A DNA stretch of 64,000 bases from Leptotrichia sp. oral taxon 498. GTDB lineage: Bacteria; Fusobacteriota; Fusobacteriia; Fusobacteriales; Leptotrichiaceae. Both the position numbers and the translations under genes were made by a program. This document shows, piece after piece, positions 26,711 to 35,940 of this stretch (position 1 is the first letter of the stretch; each line of letters begins with the position of its first letter). The stretch is taken from the NCBI RefSeq assembly GCF_002240055.1, contig NZ_CP016753.1, forward strand, positions 992,001 to 1,056,000, in the 5' to 3' direction. Under the pieces are notes generated by a model. That model did not search any database. It was not told the origin of the DNA and was given only the letters and a program-made list of their open reading frames with translations.

Positions 26711-28633
26711 ATGAAAAAATTTAATGGAAAAAGCATGGATTTAGTTCAAGAGAATATTAAAAAATTGAAAGAAATTTTTCCAGAAGCATTTGTGGAAGGA
26801 GAAGTAGGTTTTGATGTATTGAGACAAATTTTCGGGGGAGGGGTAGATACTTCTAAAGAAAGATATTCTCTAAACTGGAATGGAAAATCAGAAGCAAGAC
26901 AGAGAGCACAGGAAGTAAGTACAGGAACATTAAGACCTGCAAAAGAAGAATCGAAGAATTGGGATAATACAGAAAATATTTATATAGAAGGAGATAATTT
27001 AGAAGTACTAAAATTGTTACAAAAATCATATTATGGGAAAATAAAAATAATATATATTGACCCGCCATATAATACAGGAAAAGATTTTGTGTATAAAGAT
27101 AATCTTACAGATAGTATAGAAAATTATAAAGAAATAACAGGACAAGTAAACAAAGAAGGAGTTAAATTAACAACTAATACAGAAACTAATGGAAGATATC
27201 ATTCAGATTGGTTAAGTATGATGTATCCAAGATTAAAGTTGGCAAGAAATTTATTAACAGATGATGGAGTAATATTTATATCAATAGATGATAATGAACA
27301 AGCCAACTTGAAAAAACTATGTGATGAGATATTAGGGGAAGAAAACTTTATAACAACTATGATTATAAAGAAAGCTAGTCAGATTGCGACAGAAAACACA
27401 CTAAATAATCATGAGTATCTTTATATTTATACTAGAAATATTCAAATGTTTCAATTAAGTGATAATTTTATAGAAACAATCTCGAGAGGAACGATTGGGA
27501 ATGAAAATCAAACAACTCCGATTATTACCTTTCCAAAAGGGTTAAAATGTTATAATTTAGAAGATGGTATATATGAGGAAACTAGAAAAGTTGAGAACAG
27601 TAAAGAAAATATTGATAATTTAGATCCTATTATAGTAAAAGAAGGAAGATTAGAAAAGGCTGTAAGATTAAAAGCTAGATGGAGAAGTCCAGGTGATATG
27701 AGAGCATTTTTTAAAAATAATTGTAAACCAACAAAAACTAAAATAAATGGAGACTTGGTAGAGATATATTTTGAAAATGATAAATTTAATCCACAGTTAA
27801 AAAAAGTTGTTAGAAAAAAGTTTAATACACTAGAAGAAATGTTTTATTTAGAGAATAAACGCGGAAGTAAAAATTTAGATGATTTGGAAATAAACTATTT
27901 TGATAATCCAAAATATGTAGGATTCATAATGTACTTATTAATGAGAAGTAGTAACAGTAACAAAAAAGAGGTAATTCTTGATTTTTTCTCAGGTTCAGCC
28001 ACAACAGCTCACTCAGTAATGCAACTAAATGCCGAAGACGGAGGAAATAGAAAATATATAATGGTTCAACTTCCTGAATTATGTGAAGAAGATAAAGAAG
28101 CTTATAAAGCAGGATATAAAAATATTTGTGAAATAGGAAAAGAAAGAATAAGAAGAGCAGGAGATAAAATAAAAGAAGATGAAACATTACCACTTGAAAA
28201 TAGAGAAAAACTGGATATAGGATTTAAAGTATTTAAACTGGATTCATCAAATATAAAAGAATGGGATACAGATACAAATGATTTACAACAATCTTTGTTA
28301 GATTCAGTGGAAAATATAAAATCAGATAGAAATTCGTTAGATGTCCTATACGAAATTTTATTAAAATATGGATTAGATTTAAATGTTCCAATAAAGGAAA
28401 CTAAAAATTTCTACTCGATAGGAGGAGGAATTCTTTTAGTAAGTTTAAATAATGAAATTGATTTAGATGTGATAAATTCGATATGTGAAGAATATAAAAA
28501 AATATTAGAAATAAATAAGGAATTTAAAACAACAGTAATATTGAGAGATAATTCATTTAAAAATGATGTAGATAAGACAAATGCACTAAAGAGATTAGAA
28601 CAAGTTGGAATAAGTGAAATTAGAAGTATATAG
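26711..28633 (+). CDS. mod: Type III restriction-modification system methyltransferase (Mod)
   Basis: N6-adenine methyltransferase that gives the pair its sequence specificity. Seen: a beta-class order of motifs, with catalytic DPPYNTGKDFVY near residue 118, a central variable target-recognition region (about 210-400), and the SAM-binding FFSGSATTAHSVMQLN near 425. An N-terminal EIFPEAFVEGEVGFDVLRQI matches the usual start of type III Mod proteins. 640 residues, full length, no frameshift. A G5-A-G4 run lies at 26834-26843. AAAGGAAAA precedes the ATG. The res gene follows after 9 bases. Confidence 0.95.
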   Translation: MKKFNGKSMDLVQENIKKLKEIFPEAFVEGEVGFDVLRQIFGGGVDTSKERYSLNWNGKSEARQRAQEVSTGTLRPAKEESKNWDNTENIYIEGDNLEVLKLLQKSYYGKIKIIYIDPPYNTGKDFVYKDNLTDSIENYKEITGQVNKEGVKLTTNTETNGRYHSDWLSMMYPRLKLARNLLTDDGVIFISIDDNEQANLKKLCDEILGEENFITTMIIKKASQIATENTLNNHEYLYIYTRNIQMFQLSDNFIETISRGTIGNENQTTPIITFPKGLKCYNLEDGIYEETRKVENSKENIDNLDPIIVKEGRLEKAVRLKARWRSPGDMRAFFKNNCKPTKTKINGDLVEIYFENDKFNPQLKKVVRKKFNTLEEMFYLENKRGSKNLDDLEINYFDNPKYVGFIMYLLMRSSNSNKKEVILDFFSGSATTAHSVMQLNAEDGGNRKYIMVQLPELCEEDKEAYKAGYKNICEIGKERIRRAGDKIKEDETLPLENREKLDIGFKVFKLDSSNIKEWDTDTNDLQQSLLDSVENIKSDRNSLDVLYEILLKYGLDLNVPIKETKNFYSIGGGILLVSLNNEIDLDVINSICEEYKKILEINKEFKTTVILRDNSFKNDVDKTNALKRLEQVGISEIRSI

Positions 28634-28642
28634 GGAGAAACT

Positions 28643-31627
28643 ATGAAGATTAGATTTGAAGAAAATTTAGAATATCAGTTAGAAGCGATAAATTCTGTAA
28701 CTGGCATATTTTCAGGACAGGAAACAGGCAGAACAGTATTTACAGTTGAGAAAGCAATGAATCCTCAATTAAAGTTTGAGAAAGAAAATTATTTAGGGAT
28801 AGGAAATAAAATTTTATTATCTTCTGAAAAAATTTCAGAAAATTTAAATAATATTCAAATTAGAAATGGTTTGGAAAAAACAACAGTATTAAAAAAGGAA
28901 GATTACAATTTTTCTGTTGAAATGGAAACAGGAACAGGAAAAACATATGTATATTTAAGAACCATAATGGAGTTAAATAAAAAATATGGATTTACAAAAT
29001 TTATTATAGTTGTACCTTCAATAGCGATAAAAGAAGGAGTGTATAAAACACTTCAAATTACAGAAGAACATTTTAAGAGTATATATGAAAATACTCCTTA
29101 TGATTATTTTATTTATGATTCTGAAAAAATAAACATGATAAGAAATTTTGCTATGAATAATAATATAGAAATTATGATTATAACTATACAGTCTTTTAAC
29201 AAAGATATAGAAAGTAGTAACCCAAATAATATTTATAAGGAGCTGGAGCAGGTAAATGGCTACAGTCCTATAAGCTATATAAAGCAATGCAACCCGATAG
29301 TAATAGTTGATGAACCACAAAATATGGAAACTGATATAGCAAAAAAAGCTATAAAAGCGTTAAATCCTTTGTGTACATTAAGATACTCGGCAACCCATAA
29401 AGAAAAATATAATCCAGTGTTCAAACTGGATTCAATAGATGCTTATGAAAAACAGCTTGTGAAACAAATAGAAGTTGCTACTGTCGGTGTTACTAAAAGT
29501 GCAAATACAGAATATATAAAAGTTACTAGTATAAAAACTAGCAAATCTGGTATTACAGCGAAAATAGAACTTGATATAAAAAGTAAATCGGGAGTTACTA
29601 GAAAAGAAATTAGTATAAAGTATGGAGATATTTTAAGTAAAAAGGCAAAAAGAGATATCTATGATGATTACATAGTAAATGAAATTACATACAATGAATC
29701 TGATCCTGCAAGCTCTTTTATAGACTTTGGAAAAGTAAGATTAACTTTAGGACAGGTAAATGGAGGATTGGAACCTGATTTTATAAAAAGATTGCAGATA
29801 AGAAAAACAATACAGGAACATTTTGATAAGCAGTTAAATTTAAAAGATAAAGGAATAAAAGTTTTATCGCTCTTCTTTATAGATAATGTTAAAAACTATA
29901 GAATATATGATTCAGAGACAGGGGAAGCTAAAAAAGGCAAATATGCTTTAATGTTTGAAGAAGAATATAATAAACTTCTACAATTGGAAAAATATTCATC
30001 AATGGGGAAAGTTTGCAAAGTGCATGACGGCTATTTTTCGCAGGATACGAAAAAAGCTAAAAATGGTAAAGAGTATTCGGAAATTAAAAACACAAAAGGT
30101 GATACAAAAGCTGATAATGATACATTTAACAAGATAATGAGAGATAAAGAAAAACTTTTAAGTTTTGATGAGCCTTTGGCATTTATCTTTTCACATTCTA
30201 CATTGAAAGAAGGTTGGGATAATCCTAATGTGTTCCAAATCTGTACTCTGAATGAAACAGTTTCTGAAATGAAGAAAAGACAGGAAATAGGTAGAGGGCT
30301 TAGAATAGCAGTAAACCAAGATGGTGAAAGAGTCAGAGGCTTTAATGTAAATACACTGACAGTAATGGCAAATGAATCTTATGAACAGTTTGTAGAATCA
30401 CTGCAGAAAGAAATGGAAAAAGAAGAAAATATAAAATTTGGAATTGTAGAAGATTTTATTTTTGCAAATATTGTAATTAGTGATGAAAATGGAAAAGAAG
30501 AGTTTCTTGGTCATGAAAAATCAAAAGAAATATATCAAGATTTAATCAAAAAAAATTATATTGATGAAAATGGAAATCCAAAAGAAAAATTAAAAAAAGA
30601 TTTGGAAAAAGGGATTTTAGAAATATCTGAAGAATTTGAAAATATAAAAGAATCAATTATAAAAAAACTTGAACCTATTTCTAGAAAATTAGTCATTAAA
30701 AATGCAGATGATAAAAAGAAAATAAAAATAAATAAAGAAGTATTTTTAAGTGATGAATTTAAAAAATTATGGGATAAAATAAAATATAAAACTACATATC
30801 AGGTTAATTTTAATGAAGAAGAACTGATAAAGGAATGTATAAAAGGTCTGGATAATGAAATTTATATACCTTCTGAAAAGTTATTGTTTAATAAAAAAAC
30901 ATTATCAATTACAAAAGGTGGAATTGAATCGGAAAGTGAAGATGAAATAAGTGAAGATATAAGCACTTTTGATAGATTTAAACTTCCAGATATAATTACT
31001 TATTTACAGAATGAAACTAATCTTACAAGAAGAAGTATAGTAAAAATTTTGACAGGATCTAGAACTTTAGAGAGTTTTAGGAAAAATCCACAGTATTATT
31101 TAGAACAAGTTAGTGAGATAATTAAAAGTACTATGAAAAATTTTATAATTGATGGTATAAAATATGAAAAAATAGGGGATACGGAATATTATTCACAGGA
31201 ATTGTTTGAAGATAGTGAAATATATGGGTATTTAAAAAGTGAATTTTCAAAAAGAATTATAGTTGAAACTAAAAAAACACCTTACGATAGTATTGTTGTG
31301 GATTCAGAAACAGAGAGCAAATTTGCTGAAAATTTAGAAAAATATGGAAATGTTATTGTTTATGCCAAACTTCCATCATGGTTTAAAATAGCAACTCCAC
31401 TGGGAAATTATAATCCTGACTGGGCTATACTTGCTAAACCTGATATAAACAAAGAAGAAGAGAAACTTTATTTTGTAATAGAAACTAAAGGTTCAAAAAA
31501 TAAAAATGATAGAAGAGACAGTGAAAATGGTAAAATTAGATGTGGAGAAAAACATTTTGAAGCAATTTCTGAAGAAATAAACTATGATGTTTGTAAAACA
31601 GGAGAAGATTTTAAAAATATTTTGTAG
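28643..31627 (+). CDS. res: Type III restriction endonuclease subunit (Res)
   Basis: ATP-dependent helicase-nuclease that cuts DNA when two unmodified sites are in suitable orientation. Seen: Walker A METGTGKTYVYLR near residue 95, DEPQNM box near 222, SATHKEK, superfamily 2 motifs HSTLKEGWDNPNVFQI and QEIGRGLRIAVNQDGERV, and a C-terminal PD-ExK nuclease (NPDWAILAKPD, FVIETKGSK). 994 residues, intact. GGGAG stands 8 bases before the ATG, and mod is 9 bases upstream, so the two form one unit ending at the terminator at 31666. Confidence 0.96.
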   Translation: MKIRFEENLEYQLEAINSVTGIFSGQETGRTVFTVEKAMNPQLKFEKENYLGIGNKILLSSEKISENLNNIQIRNGLEKTTVLKKEDYNFSVEMETGTGKTYVYLRTIMELNKKYGFTKFIIVVPSIAIKEGVYKTLQITEEHFKSIYENTPYDYFIYDSEKINMIRNFAMNNNIEIMIITIQSFNKDIESSNPNNIYKELEQVNGYSPISYIKQCNPIVIVDEPQNMETDIAKKAIKALNPLCTLRYSATHKEKYNPVFKLDSIDAYEKQLVKQIEVATVGVTKSANTEYIKVTSIKTSKSGITAKIELDIKSKSGVTRKEISIKYGDILSKKAKRDIYDDYIVNEITYNESDPASSFIDFGKVRLTLGQVNGGLEPDFIKRLQIRKTIQEHFDKQLNLKDKGIKVLSLFFIDNVKNYRIYDSETGEAKKGKYALMFEEEYNKLLQLEKYSSMGKVCKVHDGYFSQDTKKAKNGKEYSEIKNTKGDTKADNDTFNKIMRDKEKLLSFDEPLAFIFSHSTLKEGWDNPNVFQICTLNETVSEMKKRQEIGRGLRIAVNQDGERVRGFNVNTLTVMANESYEQFVESLQKEMEKEENIKFGIVEDFIFANIVISDENGKEEFLGHEKSKEIYQDLIKKNYIDENGNPKEKLKKDLEKGILEISEEFENIKESIIKKLEPISRKLVIKNADDKKKIKINKEVFLSDEFKKLWDKIKYKTTYQVNFNEEELIKECIKGLDNEIYIPSEKLLFNKKTLSITKGGIESESEDEISEDISTFDRFKLPDIITYLQNETNLTRRSIVKILTGSRTLESFRKNPQYYLEQVSEIIKSTMKNFIIDGIKYEKIGDTEYYSQELFEDSEIYGYLKSEFSKRIIVETKKTPYDSIVVDSETESKFAENLEKYGNVIVYAKLPSWFKIATPLGNYNPDWAILAKPDINKEEEKLYFVIETKGSKNKNDRRDSENGKIRCGEKHFEAISEEINYDVCKTGEDFKNIL

Positions 31628-31665
31628 TTGATAAAAAATTTAGAATTGCAATAGTCAATAGTACA

Positions 31666-31710
31666 AAAAAAGCTATATTTTAAAATTTTATTTAAAAAAT
31701 AGCTTTTTTA
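31666..31710 (+). terminator. Terminator of the mod-res unit
   Basis: AAAAAGCTAT (31667-31676) pairs with ATAGCTTTTT (31699-31708), extended by A/T pairs, with T-run. The remainder of the gap to 31839 holds no recognisable gene. Confidence 0.85.
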
Positions 31711-31838
31711 TTTAGTTTTTAAAAAAAAATAAGGTATAATGAATAATATAGGAAAAATTTAAAAATTTAAAAGCAAAAAAGTAAGTAAAAAAGTTAATTA
31801 ATTGGTAAAGTTGTAAAGTCTTTAAAGGAGATATAAAC

Positions 31839-32921
31839 ATGAAAAAAATATTAGTGGCACTTTTTGCATTATTAAGTCTAAATATTTTTTCTGCAAATGA
31901 AGATAATGTAAAAAAAATAAGCGTGACGGGAAATGCACAAAGAGAAATCATGCCAGATATGGCAACATTGAGTTTTCAAATTAAGGATAAGGACAAAAGT
32001 TTGAGTGTGGCATCTTCAAAAGTGAAACAAAAATTGGAAAAATTTAAGAAAGATTTGAAAACAAAAAATTTAGTGTCTGGCGATGTTGAAACAGTTTCTA
32101 TTTCAGATAGAAAAATTAAAGATAAAAATTATTCAGAAAATAAAAGTGTGTCTTCATATTCTGGTCAAATGAGTGTTTTCGTAAAAAATATAGATTTTGA
32201 AAAGCTGGGAGAACTCATTGAACTAAATAACGGAGATAAATTTCAAAGCGTGAAAAAGGACGAGAAAGAAAATGTTTACGAAATTAAGTTAAAAGAAAGC
32301 GATAAGACATTAAATGGCACTTTGAATAAATTATTTTCAAAACTGGATATTTTGAGAAATAAACTAAAAACAATAAATGCAACAAAAAATAATGTTTTTT
32401 TTGGAGATTATGAAATTAAAGAAAATGCCGAAAATTATAAAGAAACGGAAGTTTATGAAGTAATTCAAAATTTAAAAGTTACAACAAAAAATTTAAAAGA
32501 TTTGAATACGATAATAACTTTGGCAGACACCGATGGTCTTAATATAGCAGGTTCGATAAAATTTGACTTGTCCAACAGAAATGAAATCGAGTCGCAAATG
32601 TACAGCGATGCCTATAATGAAGCAAGACAAAAGGCGGAAAGTATCTTAAAATCAAGTAATTTAAAAGTTGGAGATGTGATTGTCGTAAGCGAAGATGTGG
32701 ACTTTCAGCAAAAAATGATAGACAGGATTGACAGCCAATGGGAAGTCAAAACACAAGTTGCTGATTTAACAGAAGAAAGAAATTCTTCAGGAATGCAGAT
32801 AAGAGGTGGATATGATTTTAATAGAGGCTATAAAGCTAATAAAACAAGAGTTGACTACACTCCCAAACCTTTAAAAATAGAGCAAAATATATCTGTTATG
32901 TATGAGATGCAAAAAAAATAA
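31839..32921 (+). CDS. SIMPL-domain (DUF541) exported protein, paralogue 2
   Basis: Close paralogue of the gene at 25561. Seen: signal peptide (about residues 1-19), KISVTGNAQREIMPDMATLSF, ANLKDLNTI-type middle (LKDLNTIITLADTDGLNIAG), and the near-identical FQQKMIDRIDSQWEVK and VDYTPKPLKIEQNISVMYE at the C-terminus. AAAGGAG precedes the ATG. 360 residues. It reads into the third paralogue 46 bases later. The similarity of sequence and orientation shows tandem duplication of the pair. Confidence 0.88.
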   Translation: MKKILVALFALLSLNIFSANEDNVKKISVTGNAQREIMPDMATLSFQIKDKDKSLSVASSKVKQKLEKFKKDLKTKNLVSGDVETVSISDRKIKDKNYSENKSVSSYSGQMSVFVKNIDFEKLGELIELNNGDKFQSVKKDEKENVYEIKLKESDKTLNGTLNKLFSKLDILRNKLKTINATKNNVFFGDYEIKENAENYKETEVYEVIQNLKVTTKNLKDLNTIITLADTDGLNIAGSIKFDLSNRNEIESQMYSDAYNEARQKAESILKSSNLKVGDVIVVSEDVDFQQKMIDRIDSQWEVKTQVADLTEERNSSGMQIRGGYDFNRGYKANKTRVDYTPKPLKIEQNISVMYEMQKK

Positions 32922-32967
32922 ATGAAAGGAGATAAAATTATTTAAATAATAATTTTAAAATGAAAAA

Positions 32968-34017
32968 ATGAAAAAAATAATGACATTTTTATTTATGATG
33001 ACTTGTGTTTTGACATTTTCTGATGTCGTCTCTGGAAAAAGAATACAAGTTAGAGGAATTGCAAAAAAAGAAATATTTCCAAATTTAGCAAAAGTGCAGC
33101 TTACAATAAAAACTCAAGATGAAAATTTGGATAAAGCAAGTCGGGAAAATTCACAAAGACTTGAAAAATTTAAAAGTTTACTGAGTAAATCTGGTGGAAA
33201 ATATGAAAAAATAGATTCAGTTTCTTATTTTACCGATAAATCTTACGATTGGGAATATGAAACAGTCAACAAAGGAGCAAAGGAATACGAAACAGTTCTG
33301 ACCATTGAAGCAAATAAAATTGAGTTAAATAGTTTAAAAGACTTTTTGCAGATTTTATCAAATGAAAAAATTTATAAAGTGGAAATAAATTCACAAGGAA
33401 TAAATACTTTCGAGATAAAAGCAAGGGATAAAACAGCTAAAGTTGCTTACCAGAAAGCGATTGATAAATTTAATGATTTGCAAAAAAAACTTGGCACAAA
33501 AGGACTTGGAAATATTATAAAAATTGCTGGATTTAAAAATGACGAAGTCAGTCTTGAAAAAAGAGAAAGTGTAAAAAAAGAAGTTAACACAGTCACTCAC
33601 AATGTGGAAGTTACAACTAGAGATATGAAAAGTCTGGGAAATATAATAAGCGTTGCATATGCAGTTGGAATTGGAACAAACGGATATATTGAGTATGATA
33701 TTGATAACAAGCAGAAATTGGAAGATGAACTATATGAAAGCGCTTACAAGGAAGCGTTAAAAAAAGCGCAAGTTATTTTGGGAAAAACTAATTTGAACTT
33801 AAAAAATCCTGTTACAATAACTGACAAGTCAAATGGTATAATCCGAGCATATTCTGACTACGATTACAGCTACAATTTATATGCTTCAATTGATTCAAAA
33901 ATTTTAGAAAAAAGCGACAAAGAGCTAATGGACAAAGTTTTGGAAAAAAATGTTGTGATAAATCCATCGAAACTTAATATTTCAAAAGAAGTTTACATTG
34001 AATTTGAGATGAATTAA
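32968..34017 (+). CDS. SIMPL-domain (DUF541) exported protein, paralogue 3
   Basis: More divergent SIMPL protein with a signal peptide (about residues 1-18, ending TFSD). It keeps the RIQVRGIAKKEIFPNLAKVQL start and the C-terminal PSKLNISKEVYIEFEM strand, but lacks the QQKMID segment of the other two. The only good Shine-Dalgarno (AAAGGAG, 32925-32931) is 36 bases from the ATG at 32968, separated by an AT-only hairpin; another ATG at 32980 is possible. Co-transcribed with paralogue 2. Confidence 0.82.
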   Translation: MKKIMTFLFMMTCVLTFSDVVSGKRIQVRGIAKKEIFPNLAKVQLTIKTQDENLDKASRENSQRLEKFKSLLSKSGGKYEKIDSVSYFTDKSYDWEYETVNKGAKEYETVLTIEANKIELNSLKDFLQILSNEKIYKVEINSQGINTFEIKARDKTAKVAYQKAIDKFNDLQKKLGTKGLGNIIKIAGFKNDEVSLEKRESVKKEVNTVTHNVEVTTRDMKSLGNIISVAYAVGIGTNGYIEYDIDNKQKLEDELYESAYKEALKKAQVILGKTNLNLKNPVTITDKSNGIIRAYSDYDYSYNLYASIDSKILEKSDKELMDKVLEKNVVINPSKLNISKEVYIEFEMN

Positions 34018-34024
34018 TTTTTTT

Positions 34025-34054
34025 AAAGGGAATGAAAAAAATTTCCCTTTTTTT
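34025..34054 (+). terminator. Terminator after the SIMPL genes
   Basis: AAAGGGAA (34025-34032) pairs with TTTCCCTTT (34042-34050) followed by a T-run. Confidence 0.85.
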
Positions 34055-34125
34055 GTGGTATAATTATATTATAATGAAATAATTAAATTTTAAAAATAAA
34101 AATAAAAATAGGGAGAGTGAAATTA

Positions 34126-35817
34126 ATGGAAAAAAATTTTGAGCAAAAATGGTGGCATAAATCAGTAGTTTACCAAATTTACCCAAAAAGTTTTAATGAC
34201 ACGACTGGAAGTGGACAAGGAGATATAAAAGGAATTACAGAAAAATTAGATTATTTAAAAAAATTAGGAGTGGAAGTGCTGTGGCTAACACCAATGTATA
34301 AATCTCCACAAAATGATAACGGTTATGACATAAGCGACTATTACAGCATAGATGAGAGCTATGGGACAATGGAAGATTTTGAAGAAATGTTAAAAGAAGC
34401 TCACAAAAGGGATATAAAAATAGTGATGGACATTGTCGTAAACCATTCTTCAACTGAAAATGAGTGGTTTAAAAAATCTGAAGCAGGTGACCCTGAATAC
34501 AAGGATTTCTATATTTGGAAAGATGCAGTGGATGGAAAAGAACCGACAAACTGGCAGTCAAAATTTGGTGGAAATGCTTGGAAGTGGAGTGAAAAAAGAA
34601 AACAGTATTATTTGCACTTATTTGATGTAACTCAGGCTGATTTGAACTGGGAAAATGAAAATATGAGAAAAAAAGTTTATGAAATGATAAAATATTGGCT
34701 TAATAAAGGAGTTGACGGATTTAGATTTGACGTGATTAACTTAATTTCAAAAGACCAGAGATTTTTAAACGACGATGGAAGTGATGCAAGATTTGTTCCA
34801 GATGGAAGAAGATTTTACACAGATGGGCCTAAAATTCACGAATATTTGAAGGAAATTCACAAAGAGGTATTTGGAGAAAACAATTTACTGACTGTTGGAG
34901 AAATGTCATCAACGAGTCTTGAAAATTGTGTAAGATATTCAAATCCGCAAGAAAAAGAACTTTCAATGGCTTTTTCATTTCATCATTTAAAAGTGGATTA
35001 CCCAAATGGAGAAAAATGGGTAAAAGCGCCATTTGATTTTGTAGAACTTAAAAAAATACTTTCAAAATGGCAGATTGGAATGTATGAAGGAAATGGATGG
35101 AATGCAACTTTCTGGACTAATCACGATCAGCCAAGAGCTTTATCAAGATTTGGAGATGACAAAAATTTTCATGAAAAATCAGGGAAAATGCTTGCAACTG
35201 TACTTCATGGGCTTCAAGGAACTCCGTATATTTATCAAGGGGAAGAATTTGGAATGACAAATCCATATTTTGATAAAATTGAAAAATATAGGGATGTGGA
35301 GTCTAAAAATATGTATAAAATATTGAGAGATAAAGGACTTTCTGAAAAAGAAGTACTTGATATTCTGATGCAAAAATCAAGAGATAACTCAAGAACGCCA
35401 GTTCAATGGGATGATACAAAAAATGCCGGATTTACAAGTGGCACTCCGTGGATTGAAATTCCAGAAAATTATAAGAAGATAAATGCCGAGAATGCACTAA
35501 AAGACAGCAATTCAATATTTTATCACTACCAAAATCTAATTCAGTTAAGAAGAACAGAAGAGCTTTTAATTACTGGAAGATATGAAGATATTGATTTAGA
35601 AAACAAAAAAGTTTACGCCTATAAGAGAGTAGGAGAAGATGCAGAATTGATAATAATTGCCAATTTTTATGACAAAACTACTGAATTCGATGTAAAAGGG
35701 CTGGATTTGGAAGAAGCCTTTATTTTACTTTCAAATTATGTGCAAAGTCCTGAAATAAATGGGAATAAACTTATTTTAAAGCCATATGAGGCAATAATTT
35801 TCAAAAAAGTAAAATAA
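34126..35817 (+). CDS. treC: Trehalose-6-phosphate hydrolase (GH13)
   Basis: Cytoplasmic enzyme that splits trehalose 6-phosphate into glucose and glucose 6-phosphate. Seen: GH13 barrel with DIVVNHSS, GFRFDVINLI (nucleophile Asp), VGEMSSTSLENCVRYS (acid/base Glu), and TNHDQPRALSRFGD. The strings YYLHLFDVTQADLNWENE and SFHHLKVDYPNGEKW match what I recall of B. subtilis TreA and E. coli TreC, which separates it from oligo-1,6-glucosidase. ATG at 34126 is chosen for spacing from GGGAG; the GTG at 34117 is only 1 base from it. No trehalose PTS gene is present in the window. Confidence 0.9.
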   Translation: MEKNFEQKWWHKSVVYQIYPKSFNDTTGSGQGDIKGITEKLDYLKKLGVEVLWLTPMYKSPQNDNGYDISDYYSIDESYGTMEDFEEMLKEAHKRDIKIVMDIVVNHSSTENEWFKKSEAGDPEYKDFYIWKDAVDGKEPTNWQSKFGGNAWKWSEKRKQYYLHLFDVTQADLNWENENMRKKVYEMIKYWLNKGVDGFRFDVINLISKDQRFLNDDGSDARFVPDGRRFYTDGPKIHEYLKEIHKEVFGENNLLTVGEMSSTSLENCVRYSNPQEKELSMAFSFHHLKVDYPNGEKWVKAPFDFVELKKILSKWQIGMYEGNGWNATFWTNHDQPRALSRFGDDKNFHEKSGKMLATVLHGLQGTPYIYQGEEFGMTNPYFDKIEKYRDVESKNMYKILRDKGLSEKEVLDILMQKSRDNSRTPVQWDDTKNAGFTSGTPWIEIPENYKKINAENALKDSNSIFYHYQNLIQLRRTEELLITGRYEDIDLENKKVYAYKRVGEDAELIIIANFYDKTTEFDVKGLDLEEAFILLSNYVQSPEINGNKLILKPYEAIIFKKVK

Positions 35818-35866
35818 GTTTAAAAGTAATTGAAGATAAAAATTTTGAAAAAATTTAAAAAAAAAC

Positions 35867-35895
35867 TTGCAAAATTTCAAATTTTATAGTATAAA
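35867..35895 (+). promoter_or_regulatory. Promoter of the glutamate dehydrogenase gene
   Basis: TTGCAA at 35867-35872, 17-base spacer, TATAAA at 35890-35895. The treC coding end lies 50 bases upstream with no clear terminator between. Confidence 0.65.
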
Positions 35896-35940
35896 ATATT
35901 TGTTAATCGAAATATATTTTGAAGATAAGGAGAAAGAATT

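Noticed and set aside
29018-29320. Minus-strand frame inside res
   Set aside because: Antisense shadow of the intact Res frame, with Tyr/Ile-rich composition typical of AT-rich antisense frames.
34117-34125. GTG start of treC
   Set aside because: Only one base separates it from the GGGAG site; the ATG at 34126 has normal spacing and gives the usual TreC N-terminus.
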